In this document: in pieces, positions 43,671-53,117 of the stretch | Position numbering within the stretch: position 1 is the first letter of the stretch | Layout of the letters: each line of letters starts with the position of its first letter | Assembly: GCA_943329665.2 (NCBI GenBank) | Contig: CALQEU020000018.1 | Coordinates: 1-64,000, forward strand | DNA from: JAJTFW01 sp903922455 | GTDB lineage: Bacteria > Bacteroidota > Bacteroidia > AKYH767-A > OLB10 | DNA: 64,000 nucleotides | Reading direction: 5' to 3' | Translations under genes and position numbers: made by a program | The notes under the pieces: generated by a model | The model's input: only the letters and a program-made list of their open reading frames with translations | Told to the model about the DNA's origin: nothing | Database searches by the model: none

Positions 43671-44849
43671 TTATTTTACAAGAACCTTTCTGTACAATTC
43701 CCCAATTTTTTCGGGACTGTAATGTTGTGCAATGTCATCAAATGCTTTTTGTTGTAAAGTGGTAGCATTATAATTTCCGTTAATGAGTGCATCCATTTCT
43801 TTGGCTAAAGAATCGGCGTGCTCTGACTGAAATAAAATCCCATTTTCCCCATGTGTAATTAACTCGGCATTGGGAGGTAAATCAGAAGCGATAACCAATC
43901 TTGGAAAACTCATCGCCATAAGCAATACACCACTTTGATAGATGCGCGTGTACGGAAGTACAATGGCACTGGAAATGGAAAATAAATAATCCCGCTCTTC
44001 ATCTGTAATATGTCGAATGACAGGGATCACTCGATCTTTCAAGTTCAAAACGGTAATAATATCATCATATCGATCCCAAGAATCATCTCGTAGTTTTCCG
44101 GCTATAATTACTTTGAAATCAGCTTTCGTTTGAGAGATGGCTTCCAGCAAAACATCTAATCCTTTCGCTTTCTTTATTTGTCCAAAGAAGAGTAGGAGCG
44201 GAGTTTTATCTCGTAAGCATCCAGGCAACATAGCATGAATTTTGCCAGGAAGATGGGCGCTCGATTTTAATTGATCCAACAATCCAGGTACTTCATGATA
44301 AGGACGAAACAAGTGTCGGAAGTGTACGTGTGGAATAACAAATGTTGACTTTTCGATTGATGTGTTCAATGAATTTATCAATTCCGTTTTGCAAAATTCA
44401 TTATGGACGATACGTACATGCGGCAATTTTTCAATTACCATTTTTCGAACAATAGGTAAAGTGATGGTATCTAAACTTTCAATGTCATGTACAATCGCAC
44501 AAAGTCGAAATCCCATCAAGCGTGCAAGCGAAAAAGTTACTAAATCAAAAAATCCTGCTCTAAAAACATGCACAATAATCCAATCGACTTTGTTTTTTTT
44601 ACATTGGCGAAGCGCTTTAATAAATCCAAAGAAATTACTCGTGATTGCTTTTACCTTAGAAACTCTTGTATTAAAAAATACCTGATGTACTTTTACAATA
44701 GAAGAATCGGAAGTAAAATTGGAGTAAAGTTCAACTTGATGAGAATTATTTTGTAAGCCAGAAATTAAGAGTGTATCATAATGATCCATGCCGGCTTTAA
44801 CACCGACGGGATCAATGATGGAAATTTTTAAAGCACGTGTTTGCTCCAC
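43671..44849 (-). CDS. Family 4 glycosyltransferase
   Basis: 392 aa GT-B fold. The donor-side domain shows LLFFGQIKKAKGLDVLLEAI, FKVIIAGKLRD and YTRIYQSGVLLMAMSFPRLVIASDLPPNAELI, the usual sugar-nucleotide binding block. The start is GTG at 44849, 1 nt after the stop of the upstream GH5 gene, so the two are translated together. It is the last gene of the exopolysaccharide cluster. The acceptor is unknown. Confidence 0.85.
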   Translation of the reverse strand: MEQTRALKISIIDPVGVKAGMDHYDTLLISGLQNNSHQVELYSNFTSDSSIVKVHQVFFNTRVSKVKAITSNFFGFIKALRQCKKNKVDWIIVHVFRAGFFDLVTFSLARLMGFRLCAIVHDIESLDTITLPIVRKMVIEKLPHVRIVHNEFCKTELINSLNTSIEKSTFVIPHVHFRHLFRPYHEVPGLLDQLKSSAHLPGKIHAMLPGCLRDKTPLLLFFGQIKKAKGLDVLLEAISQTKADFKVIIAGKLRDDSWDRYDDIITVLNLKDRVIPVIRHITDEERDYLFSISSAIVLPYTRIYQSGVLLMAMSFPRLVIASDLPPNAELITHGENGILFQSEHADSLAKEMDALINGNYNATTLQQKAFDDIAQHYSPEKIGELYRKVLVK

Positions 44850-44850
44850 A

Positions 44851-46101
44851 CTATTCTTTTTTGGTCTTCAAATTTTTGCTATAAATAGAAATCATATATT
44901 GCCAAAGTGGTGTTGTAGGTCCCACATTTTTTATCGTCCATTTTTCAGCAGGAATGCTTCTGTCTGCGACTTCATAATAAGGATCCCAACATTCGGTTCC
45001 TGCTTTATACGCAAATAAACTCCAGCTGAAATTTAGTTTTTCTAGCGTTTTACAAACATCTTTTACCCACAGATCTGCGCCCGGTGACCAACGCGCGGCT
45101 TGATATTCTCCAATGTAGATGGGGTATCCATATTCAGTTTCAAATTTCTTGATAAGGTTTAAGCGATTTTCGATGAGGTCAATATTCCAATTGTCCCCTT
45201 TTATTTTTCCGGGATACGTAACATTTTTATCCCGCTTTCTAACTCCCTGGTGGGTGAATTCATCGGGTAAATACATATGTGCTCCATACATCAAATGTTT
45301 GTCTTTAATATTATAAGGTTTAAATCCTTTGTAGTTGGCCGGTGTTCCCCATGGTCCGGGTGATAATAGAAACCATCTTTCTTTATCATATTTTCGAATG
45401 GAGTTGAGCGCATTTTGGTAGAACGCTTCAATACCCGGAGGGACTCTGGCACCGCCGGGAGATTTTACGGCCGGCTCTCCGATCACTTCATATCCCGTTA
45501 ATTCATCGCCACGATTTTTGAATTTATTTGCGATGATCTCTACCATTCGAAAGGTACTATCCTGAAACGACTTCTTCGTCCAAAATTCGGCTGACTTATC
45601 ATTTACTTCTGAATTTGGATCTAACACTAAGAAGTTAAAGGCAATAATAGCGGTCATGCCATTTTTTTTGCAAGCATTTAAAATTCTTTCTGCCCAGGCT
45701 AATTCATCGTAAAATGATTTGACTGGAGGAGTGTTTGTTTTTTTTGCACGGATGGATGGTTTGACTTCAATGCGAACAAAGTTTACACCTATACCTGCTA
45801 AATAGGAAATATCGTTTGTGTCTGAATTTATCGATTGAAAGCTAACTCCACGCCAGGGCCAATTTTTTGGTAAGTTGCCGGTAGCAAGAGCATCGTTTGT
45901 TTGCTTTGTTACGGGTGGTTCATTCTTTGGGGTTTCTATGGGAGCATTCGTGGAAGGTTGTTCCACCACAGGAGTTGTATTCGATGTGGAGCTTTCATGA
46001 GTCCCTTCGGAAGGGGTGGTCGCTTTTTTTTGCATGCACATCAATGGAAGTAGCAATACAAATCCTAAGCTAAACAGGTACGTTGAAATTGATTTGGTCA
46101 T
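44851..46101 (-). CDS. GH5-like (cellulase family) glycoside hydrolase
   Basis: 416 aa, exported (N-terminal hydrophobic stretch ending LLPLMC, possibly a lipoprotein), then a Thr/Pro/Glu-rich linker of about 45 residues and a TIM-barrel domain: NWPWRGVSFQSINSD, NFVRIEVKPS, AIIAFNFLVLD, GYEVIGEPAV and PIYIGEYQAAR. The last Glu fits the nucleophile. The acid/base Glu is in IGEP where the family normally has NEP; the Asn is replaced by Gly. It lies in the exopolysaccharide cluster and may trim or release the polymer. Confidence 0.78.
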   Translation of the reverse strand: MTKSISTYLFSLGFVLLLPLMCMQKKATTPSEGTHESSTSNTTPVVEQPSTNAPIETPKNEPPVTKQTNDALATGNLPKNWPWRGVSFQSINSDTNDISYLAGIGVNFVRIEVKPSIRAKKTNTPPVKSFYDELAWAERILNACKKNGMTAIIAFNFLVLDPNSEVNDKSAEFWTKKSFQDSTFRMVEIIANKFKNRGDELTGYEVIGEPAVKSPGGARVPPGIEAFYQNALNSIRKYDKERWFLLSPGPWGTPANYKGFKPYNIKDKHLMYGAHMYLPDEFTHQGVRKRDKNVTYPGKIKGDNWNIDLIENRLNLIKKFETEYGYPIYIGEYQAARWSPGADLWVKDVCKTLEKLNFSWSLFAYKAGTECWDPYYEVADRSIPAEKWTIKNVGPTTPLWQYMISIYSKNLKTKKE

Positions 46102-46173
46102 GGCTGAATTTTTTAACTGGTAAATGGGTGCGGGGAGATTTTAGTTGAAGGTATAAAAAAAATAGAAAGAAAA

Positions 46174-47439
46174 TCAGGACGGCGCGGTTGAATGTTCGTC
46201 TTTGTCAACTACATAGAAGCGATAGTAATAAATGATGCCAAAAAAGATAGAAGGTATTCCAATGTACTTGATATTAGAAGCCGCGGTGATCATATCAAGA
46301 AATATAAAGAGCATACAATATTGGGCGGTTGTTAGTAGCGGATCTTTTTGATAACGCAGTTTGCCGATCCATTTAAAGGTAAAGAAAAAGGGTATGTAAA
46401 TGAGTAGCGTTCCAAGTATTCCGTAAACAAACAGATTTCCAAGAATACCAATATCGGAGGCGTAGAAATAACCAAAAATGCCGGAGAAGCCACCATTGAA
46501 TTGTGAACTTAAATGCCCGTTTCCAAACCAGGGATGCTTAAAAAATCCTTTTATGGCAATGGCACTCTCGGCTAAACGAACGTTGGTAGAGTATTCCGTG
46601 GTTCGATCTCCGGTAACAATCGTGGAGGCATTTCCGAAGATGGTGATGTAATGTGAAATTAAATCGGGCGCAAAAATAGTAACAACGCTTAACAGGAGAA
46701 TTCCCCATACAAGGTAGTATAGCTTTCTGGTAAGCGATACATTTCTCAAATAGAAGATCAACAAAGTAATGAAGATCATTGTTAACTGAGAGCGATCTTG
46801 CAAGTAAATCAAAAAGAAGAATAACCCAAAAGCTAACGGAATTAAATACTTGTAGTTATTGGTAGATAGCAACACTATCATAGAATATATGATCACATTT
46901 GCAATGATTCCACTGGGAAATTCATAGTGCCAGCCTTTATTTAAAGTAAATTCCACGAACTCGGAATCGCTAAATAACATCGGATCAATAAAAATACTGA
47001 AGAAAAGCATGACGAACATGATAATGAAAAGGGATTGAATCAAGTATTTTTTTAATTGATCCAGTTGTATCCACTTTCTTTTAAGTGCGATGACTAGAAA
47101 ATAGCCTGCAAAAATGATGAAATGTTGACGCTGAGCGAAGAGGCCCATCCAATACGGTTGATTAAACTCCTTATTCGCTTGCAGGGCGGTGATGAATGGA
47201 AGTAAAAAGAGCGGTAGCAAAATAAACTGGAAACTGTTTGCTTTTCCTTTTGACCATCCTTCAATCATATCACGAAAGGATACCATGCATACAACTCCTA
47301 CAACAAGCAGAAAGAGAATTTCAAAGATATTTGAAGGAAATTTGGCCAACACGCGAAAACAAAGAACAAAATACATGATCCAAATGAATGGGATGAGTAA
47401 TCTGTTTTTAGAAAACCGTATAAATCGAAGTGCTTCCAT
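46174..47439 (-). CDS. O-antigen/exopolysaccharide polymerase or ligase (Wzy/WaaL-like)
   Basis: 421 aa with about 11 transmembrane helices and one large periplasmic loop holding WFGNGHLSSQF, the HPWFGxG-type motif of this family. It probably polymerises the repeat unit exported by the flippase at 51162. Start ATG 47439 lies 17 nt after the preceding sulfotransferase stop. Confidence 0.75.
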   Translation of the reverse strand: MEALRFIRFSKNRLLIPFIWIMYFVLCFRVLAKFPSNIFEILFLLVVGVVCMVSFRDMIEGWSKGKANSFQFILLPLFLLPFITALQANKEFNQPYWMGLFAQRQHFIIFAGYFLVIALKRKWIQLDQLKKYLIQSLFIIMFVMLFFSIFIDPMLFSDSEFVEFTLNKGWHYEFPSGIIANVIIYSMIVLLSTNNYKYLIPLAFGLFFFLIYLQDRSQLTMIFITLLIFYLRNVSLTRKLYYLVWGILLLSVVTIFAPDLISHYITIFGNASTIVTGDRTTEYSTNVRLAESAIAIKGFFKHPWFGNGHLSSQFNGGFSGIFGYFYASDIGILGNLFVYGILGTLLIYIPFFFTFKWIGKLRYQKDPLLTTAQYCMLFIFLDMITAASNIKYIGIPSIFFGIIYYYRFYVVDKDEHSTAPS

Positions 47440-47456
47440 GGTTATCTCTTATCTTT

Positions 47457-48350
47457 TTATTTCGTCGCCGACGATTTTAGCCAATGGTCTATACTCAAGC
47501 CTGTTTGTTCTTTTAATTTTACGAGACCAGCATGATAATAGTGTTGCAATTCCACCGCAAGATGATCCTTTAGAGAGGGGATGTTTTCTTTTGAAAATAG
47601 TTTTGATTTTATTTTATTTCTGATATTTTCACTGAATAAGTAAGAGCTTACTTTTCGGAAATACTTGTTTTGATAAAGTATTCGGATTAGCACATTTTTT
47701 CCTGCTCCGCTTACGTTCTGTGTTTCCAATTCAATAGGTCCGATTTCTTTTTCAATGCCAAGAAAATGAAATACTTTTTTCATGGTCTTGTCCGGATCAC
47801 GAATAAGATCTTCATGAAGTAGGATGCATATTTGTTGATGCGGAAATTGGCGTTGATACCGCTCCACTTGATCGGCATAATCGCTAAGGAGGAAGTACTG
47901 TTGAAAGTAGTTTCCTGTAGCTGGATGATTGGGTCCATTGCGATATATCTCCTCGAAAGATACATTTACCAGGCCTAAGCTGTAATCCATTTGAAAATGG
48001 GAATAGGCCCTTTGTACAGGCTGGCGAAGTGATATAATGATCTTTGCATCCGGATTATAACTTTTTATTCTTTGTGGTACTTCTTTGTAAAACAAATAGG
48101 ATACACTTGCCTCTCCTCTTAGTTTGGCGCTTTCTTCGCACTCGAAAAGTGAGTTGTAATCTGATTCGCTTTTTACATTTTCTTTGTGGTAATAGAGCTG
48201 TTGTTCTTCGATTTCCTCAAAGCTAAAATAATTGGGTTCCTTATCACTGCTCATGCAAACCTGTGGATGCTTTGCGAGATGTGCATGCAGGGCCGTTGTG
48301 CCGGCTTTGGGAGCACCTACAATAAAAAAGTCGACTTTTAAGTTCTTCAT
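47457..48350 (-). CDS. Sulfotransferase (PAPS-dependent)
   Basis: 297 aa. The 5'-phosphosulfate loop is FIVGAPKAGTTALHAHL and the 3'-phosphate site is IIISLRQPVQRAYSHFQMDY. Between them is SSDKEPNYFSF, where catalytic bases usually sit. The family transfers sulfate from PAPS to a sugar hydroxyl. It follows the double-domain sulfotransferase by 6 nt, and the polymerase gene begins 17 nt downstream. Confidence 0.9.
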   Translation of the reverse strand: MKNLKVDFFIVGAPKAGTTALHAHLAKHPQVCMSSDKEPNYFSFEEIEEQQLYYHKENVKSESDYNSLFECEESAKLRGEASVSYLFYKEVPQRIKSYNPDAKIIISLRQPVQRAYSHFQMDYSLGLVNVSFEEIYRNGPNHPATGNYFQQYFLLSDYADQVERYQRQFPHQQICILLHEDLIRDPDKTMKKVFHFLGIEKEIGPIELETQNVSGAGKNVLIRILYQNKYFRKVSSYLFSENIRNKIKSKLFSKENIPSLKDHLAVELQHYYHAGLVKLKEQTGLSIDHWLKSSATK

Positions 48351-48356
48351 ACGATA

Positions 48357-50258
48357 CTATTGCAGCCAGTGTTTTAAGTCCCGTTTAATTAATTTTTCCA
48401 ATGAGACAATGTCATCATGATATCGATCATTCATCCATTTTCTATCTTCCTCACTCATCTTTGGCACCTTGCCTTCTTTAAAAAAGGCTGCTTTGGTTTT
48501 CTTTTGCCATGCTTTGGGCAAAGCACGAAATATTTTTCGTTTAATACCCAATCGTGTAATGAACTTTAATAAAGCTGGATGTTTTGGCAAACGGGCTTCG
48601 TTAAATTTTTCATCGTATTGCACAGAAATATCAGTCCTTAAATTTAAAAATTCATAGAGATCCTTTACCAGCAACCTATTGTCTTTTTTTAAGTCATCAA
48701 AAAGGAATATTTTAATTTGTGCAGCAGGAAATAGCTGTAGGAACCGTGTTACTTGTTCCGTATAAAGTCCTAATTCATAGTACAGGTGTGAAATGCTCCA
48801 TCCATGTTCCTTTTTGGCATCATCATGCTGTACCTCCTCTCTGAATGGCAGGATGGTTCTCCCGTCACGCAAATTGGCCAGGTAGTGGGAGTAGGCACGC
48901 TCAGCAGGTTGTCTTAAAATCATGATGATTTTCATACCCGGAAATTCACGGTAGATGTTTTCGGCGGCCCTTTGCGAGTATAAATAGGAATTACTGATCT
49001 CTCCAATGCATTTCTCTTTCTTAACGAATTTAAAGAGCTTTAAGTAATGCTCACGGTTGAGCACATAAGCACCCCATTGTTCCGTATTCATGGGGCCATT
49101 CACATATTTTTCAATGTCAAGGTTCTTGTTCTTTTCGTATACTTTATACTCAGCACTAAAGTGAGCAGGTTGAATGTCTGATGAAAAATGGTTGGGTTCT
49201 TTGATTGGACTCATGTAAACCTCCGGATGTTGTTTCAGGTAGTTGTACAAAGAGGTGGTCCCGCATTTGGCAGCACCCACTACAAGAAAGTTTGGAGTAT
49301 GAACCTGTTTATTCTGCCAATGACTTAGATCTTTGTGGATTAGTTCAGCTAATTTACGGATATCTTCTTCGTAGTAGGAGTTCAATTGACGTTGTGTTTC
49401 TTCAGACAACGATTGTTCCATTGGTTTTTTGAACAGAATTTTTTTAATAAAATGTTTGAAGGATCTGTTGGAAATTGACCGACGAATTTTAATGCGCAGG
49501 TAATTGTTGGCAATCATTTTGCCAATAAGCAAATTGCGTGGTAAAACACCCACATTAAATTCTTGATTTAGGTCGGGTTCGAAAGTAGATTCTATCTCTA
49601 AAAATCGAAAAATGTCTTTCACTACCGCTCCGGCATCATTCTTCAAATCCTCACTCAGTAAAAGATAGATATTTTTTGAAGGGAATATATCGTAGTATCG
49701 TTTAACTTGATGATAATACTCACCTAATTCATAGTATAGTGATTTACTGCCCCAACTCTTCGATGGATTATTTCGGTCTATTGTGATCGCATCTTCAAAG
49801 TCAAGTTTGGTAATCGCCATCTTTTTATCCATCAAATAATGGGAATAGATTCTTTTGATGGGGTTTCGAAGAATAATAATAATTTTAGCATCCTTATTGT
49901 ACTCGTAAATTTTTTGCGCAGCTACCGTGGAGTATAAATAAGAAGTGCTGGCTTCTACGATTATTTTTTCGTCTTTTACAAATCGAAAAAGTGAATTATA
50001 TTGTTTTTCGTCCTGTATAAGAGCGCTGTGAATGGAATTTTTCATGTCACTCTTAATGAAGGAATCTATTTCTAGTAATCGAAAGCGCTCTTTTATTTCC
50101 GGCCTTACTTTCTCAAGCTGAATGTCCTTCGCAAAGAAGTTGGGCTCTTTTATAGGACACATATAAACAGCAGGATGTTGTGAAAGGTATTGGTACAATG
50201 AAGTGGTACCGGCCTTGGCAGCTCCTACAATGAATAAATTTGGATGCTTTGAATTCAT
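48357..50258 (-). CDS. Tandem double-domain sulfotransferase
   Basis: 633 aa from ATG 50258 (a TTG 15 nt upstream is in frame but overlaps the previous stop). Two complete sulfotransferase domains lie head to tail. Domain 1 has GAAKAGTTSLYQYL, CPIKEPNFFAKDIQ and IIILRNPIKRIYSHYL; domain 2, from about residue 315, has GAAKCGTTSLYNYL, SPIKEPNHFSSDIQ and IIMILRQPAERAYSHYL. Both keep the PAPS loops, so both could be active, perhaps on two positions of one repeat unit. It begins 1 nt after the stop of the upstream sulfotransferase. Confidence 0.88.
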   Translation of the reverse strand: MNSKHPNLFIVGAAKAGTTSLYQYLSQHPAVYMCPIKEPNFFAKDIQLEKVRPEIKERFRLLEIDSFIKSDMKNSIHSALIQDEKQYNSLFRFVKDEKIIVEASTSYLYSTVAAQKIYEYNKDAKIIIILRNPIKRIYSHYLMDKKMAITKLDFEDAITIDRNNPSKSWGSKSLYYELGEYYHQVKRYYDIFPSKNIYLLLSEDLKNDAGAVVKDIFRFLEIESTFEPDLNQEFNVGVLPRNLLIGKMIANNYLRIKIRRSISNRSFKHFIKKILFKKPMEQSLSEETQRQLNSYYEEDIRKLAELIHKDLSHWQNKQVHTPNFLVVGAAKCGTTSLYNYLKQHPEVYMSPIKEPNHFSSDIQPAHFSAEYKVYEKNKNLDIEKYVNGPMNTEQWGAYVLNREHYLKLFKFVKKEKCIGEISNSYLYSQRAAENIYREFPGMKIIMILRQPAERAYSHYLANLRDGRTILPFREEVQHDDAKKEHGWSISHLYYELGLYTEQVTRFLQLFPAAQIKIFLFDDLKKDNRLLVKDLYEFLNLRTDISVQYDEKFNEARLPKHPALLKFITRLGIKRKIFRALPKAWQKKTKAAFFKEGKVPKMSEEDRKWMNDRYHDDIVSLEKLIKRDLKHWLQ

Positions 50259-50259
50259 T

Positions 50260-51165
50260 TTATTTTTGAACAAGCCAGTGACTCAGATCTCTTTGAATTA
50301 GTTTTTCAACTCGTTTAATGTCTGCTGTATACATTTCTAGCAATTTATTTTCGCGCACTTTATCCAGCTTAAATGCAGCTTCCTGATTTGGTTTTCTGAA
50401 GCTGTGCATGATTTTACTTTTCCTTTTCTGTGAAATAACTTTTAAAACCAAAGGCTTTAAAATGGCTTTTAATTTTTTGTTTGAAAAAAAATATTTGAAC
50501 CATATGTTATCAGATTGCGGATCGGATATATTATATTTAATGGACGTATCCGTTTTAAAATTCTTATCAACTCCGATGAATTGATATATTTCTTTTAAGC
50601 AGTTGTCGGGATTATTTATCAAATCTTCCTGTAGAATTACTTTTACCCTACTAAAATTATTTTGATAGGCTTCTATGGCATCTGCATAGAAACCTAATCC
50701 TTTGTATTGCCACATGAAATCCCATCGATCTTTTTTGCGTTGATCTTCTGCGGCTAATGCTTCGTCAAATGATAGATCTTCTCTGTTCATTCGGAGAAAG
50801 TGCTTGTAGCCACTTAATAATCTCTCCACAGGATGTCGAATGATAATTATAATCGGTAAATCGCCTAATGTTTGTTTAATACGGGGAATGGCTTCCTGAT
50901 AATAGTAAACATAGCAAGTAGAAATTTCTCCAATGCATTTCTGAGTACATTTCTCATATAAAGCATCAAATTGATCTTGGGTGGATATAATTCGTGAAGC
51001 ATCTCTTCTGCCACGAACATCATCTGAAACATGTTGATACCGATCGGCAATGAAATAGAACGTTTCTTTTTTTGGGATACAGATTTCAGGATGCTGTTCC
51101 AGATAGAAGAAGAGTGATGTCGTTCCACATTTTGCGACTCCGGCGACGAGGAAATTTGGTTTCAT
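50260..51165 (-). CDS. Sulfotransferase (PAPS-dependent)
   Basis: 301 aa. PAPS motifs are FLVAGVAKCGTTSLFFYL and IIIIRHPVERLLSGYKHFL, with CIPKKETFYF in the catalytic segment. It is less similar to the other three domains than they are to one another. Its ATG overlaps the flippase stop by 4 nt, so it is the second gene of the cluster in transcription order. Confidence 0.88.
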   Translation of the reverse strand: MKPNFLVAGVAKCGTTSLFFYLEQHPEICIPKKETFYFIADRYQHVSDDVRGRRDASRIISTQDQFDALYEKCTQKCIGEISTCYVYYYQEAIPRIKQTLGDLPIIIIIRHPVERLLSGYKHFLRMNREDLSFDEALAAEDQRKKDRWDFMWQYKGLGFYADAIEAYQNNFSRVKVILQEDLINNPDNCLKEIYQFIGVDKNFKTDTSIKYNISDPQSDNIWFKYFFSNKKLKAILKPLVLKVISQKRKSKIMHSFRKPNQEAAFKLDKVRENKLLEMYTADIKRVEKLIQRDLSHWLVQK

Positions 51166-52496
51166 TTTGAATGAGTACTAGTTGCTTTTGGTTGACGAAT
51201 TCCGGGTAGATAAATGGAGAGAAAACCAAACTTTTTATAGACGTATATTGAGCTGGCTAAGTTCTGAACTATCTTGGCTGTGGCCGATGCAATGGCTGCT
51301 CCGGTAATTCCAATGCGAGGCACTAAGATAATATTGAGGACTATACTTGTAGCTGCTGCGTAAAGAATAATTATATTGTACGGTTTTTGATGTCCGGTCA
51401 TTTGAAGTAGTATGCCTACCGAACCGGTGATCGAATTAATAAAATTTCCAACAGCAAGTATCATCAGGGCAGTGGAAGCTATTTCAAATTCTTTCCCGAA
51501 GAACGAGAGTATCCATTCGGGAAAGAGCAGGATGAATAGGGTAAAAGGTAAGGTAGCATAGAAAAGCATTTTAGTGGATGAGTACATCGATTTTTTTAGT
51601 TTCGAAGCATCATTTTGGCTGTGATACTCTGCAAATGTAGGACCCTGAATGGCATTAATGGCCATTAAAATGATCGCCGAGGCAGAAGCTATTTTAAATG
51701 CCGTATCGTATAATCCAACCTCGGCTTCCGTTCGATACACACCAATGACTAAATTGTCGATCCAGTTTAGAATAAAAAAGATAGACCCAGTGATCATCAT
51801 AGGAAGAGATTCTAAAACCATCTCTTTCGTTGAAGTTGTTTCAACAGGACCTACTTCTTCTGATCGACTGTATTTTTTCCAAGCAATGCCATATAAAATC
51901 ATAACAATAGCGCATGAAATCGTATAGCCTAGTGTAGGACTAATGGTTAATACAGAATAGTAGCCTATGAAAATAAATACTACATTAAACAATGGTATGA
52001 TTGCCTTGTAGAGTGTGAAACCAATCATATTTTTCATACCACGAAATGCAGCAGCATGAATATTAATAAACACAAAGGGTGCTAATGCAAAACACATTAC
52101 TTTTAGATGTGTTGATAATTGTGGTTTGTGAAATACTGTATTCGCTAAGTAATCAGCGGTGACAAATAGTAGTAATGAAAGAAGCACGGAGCTTATGGCA
52201 GTAATTTTAATGGATGTGATAAACGCCGATTTAATATCTTCAGGTCGATTAGCAGCTTTAGCTGCTGCGACTTTTCTGGTGAGTAGATTGTCTAAGCCTA
52301 GTAATCCAAGGATAGCCAACAATTGTAGTACCGTAAACGATAAAGTAAAACTACCCAATGCGGCTGGCCCTAACATCCGGGCCACAGCAAAAATAAAAAG
52401 ATATTGAGTTATCATCCCTCCAGCTTTCACTGAAAGTGCAATGCCACCTTTTTTTATTAGGAAGGATGATTCTTTTTGGTTGCCCTTTTTACTCAT
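51162..52496 (-). CDS. Wzx-type polysaccharide flippase
   Basis: 444 aa MATE/MOP-superfamily membrane protein with about 12 to 14 helices. The beginning (FLIKKGGIALSVKAGGMITQ) and YLFIFAVARMLGPAALGSF are typical of flippases that move lipid-linked oligosaccharides across the inner membrane. It is first in the minus-strand cluster; the sulfotransferase gene overlaps its stop by 4 nt, so the cluster is likely one operon. Confidence 0.88.
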   Translation of the reverse strand: MSKKGNQKESSFLIKKGGIALSVKAGGMITQYLFIFAVARMLGPAALGSFTLSFTVLQLLAILGLLGLDNLLTRKVAAAKAANRPEDIKSAFITSIKITAISSVLLSLLLFVTADYLANTVFHKPQLSTHLKVMCFALAPFVFINIHAAAFRGMKNMIGFTLYKAIIPLFNVVFIFIGYYSVLTISPTLGYTISCAIVMILYGIAWKKYSRSEEVGPVETTSTKEMVLESLPMMITGSIFFILNWIDNLVIGVYRTEAEVGLYDTAFKIASASAIILMAINAIQGPTFAEYHSQNDASKLKKSMYSSTKMLFYATLPFTLFILLFPEWILSFFGKEFEIASTALMILAVGNFINSITGSVGILLQMTGHQKPYNIIILYAAATSIVLNIILVPRIGITGAAIASATAKIVQNLASSIYVYKKFGFLSIYLPGIRQPKATSTHSK

Positions 52497-52579
52497 ATCT
52501 TGAAAGGCAAAGATGACTATTTTTCCTTCTATAAGTGAGTGTAATTCCTGATTCTATTACGAGATTTCAACCACTATAA

Positions 52580-52610
52580 AAATAAAAAAGAGGCCGGTTT
52601 TGCCGACCTC
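52580..52610 (-). terminator. Hairpin with T tract upstream of the polysaccharide operon
   Basis: On the minus strand GAGGTCGG-CAAAA-CCGGCCTC (one mismatch) is followed by TTTTTTATTTTT. It lies about 85 nt before the flippase ATG and after no minus-strand gene, so it may be a leader attenuator for the operon rather than an end-of-gene terminator. The other part of the 52497-53117 intergenic region shows no gene. Confidence 0.5.
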
Positions 52611-53069
52611 CTCGGAACTAATGAAAAGTATAAAAAAATGTTTGTGCGCTATTTCAATCTTCGAAATATGATGATTTACGGGTTAATAGGCGAGTCAAAA
52701 TACTGTGGAGCAACAAGTTAAGAGTATGTTTTGCTTTATTCACTTAGTAAATGATCACTGATGTAGGTACTTTTAGGAGGAACGATGAGTTGCGAATCAG
52801 TTAAAACATTTAATCTTTACAGCAATTTGAAAGATTTTATCAACGATATGATATACTGTTTTTTTGATTTAATAATTTTTACAAAGAAGAGAAGTCAAAG
52901 TGAATTTTAGCTTATGCTATTATTAAATTGCAATAAATTTTTTGAGAATTCTTCATATTGAATTCGATTGTTAACATTAATTTAAGAATGAGTTTGTTTA
53001 AAGAAGTGGGTTTACAATTTGATAATGGAATAATAATTTGAAAAATATTCAATTCGGATTTCGGGTTTC

Positions 53070-53077
53070 TACCTTTG
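53070..53077 (+). promoter_or_regulatory. -7 promoter box of the surface-protein locus
   Basis: TACCTTTG matches TANNTTTG, 40 nt before the ATG at 53118. A TTTG at 53037-53040 is too far for a standard -33 box. Confidence 0.5.
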
Positions 53078-53117
53078 CAACCTATAAAATTATAAACATC
53101 TTATCGCAGTTGAAATC

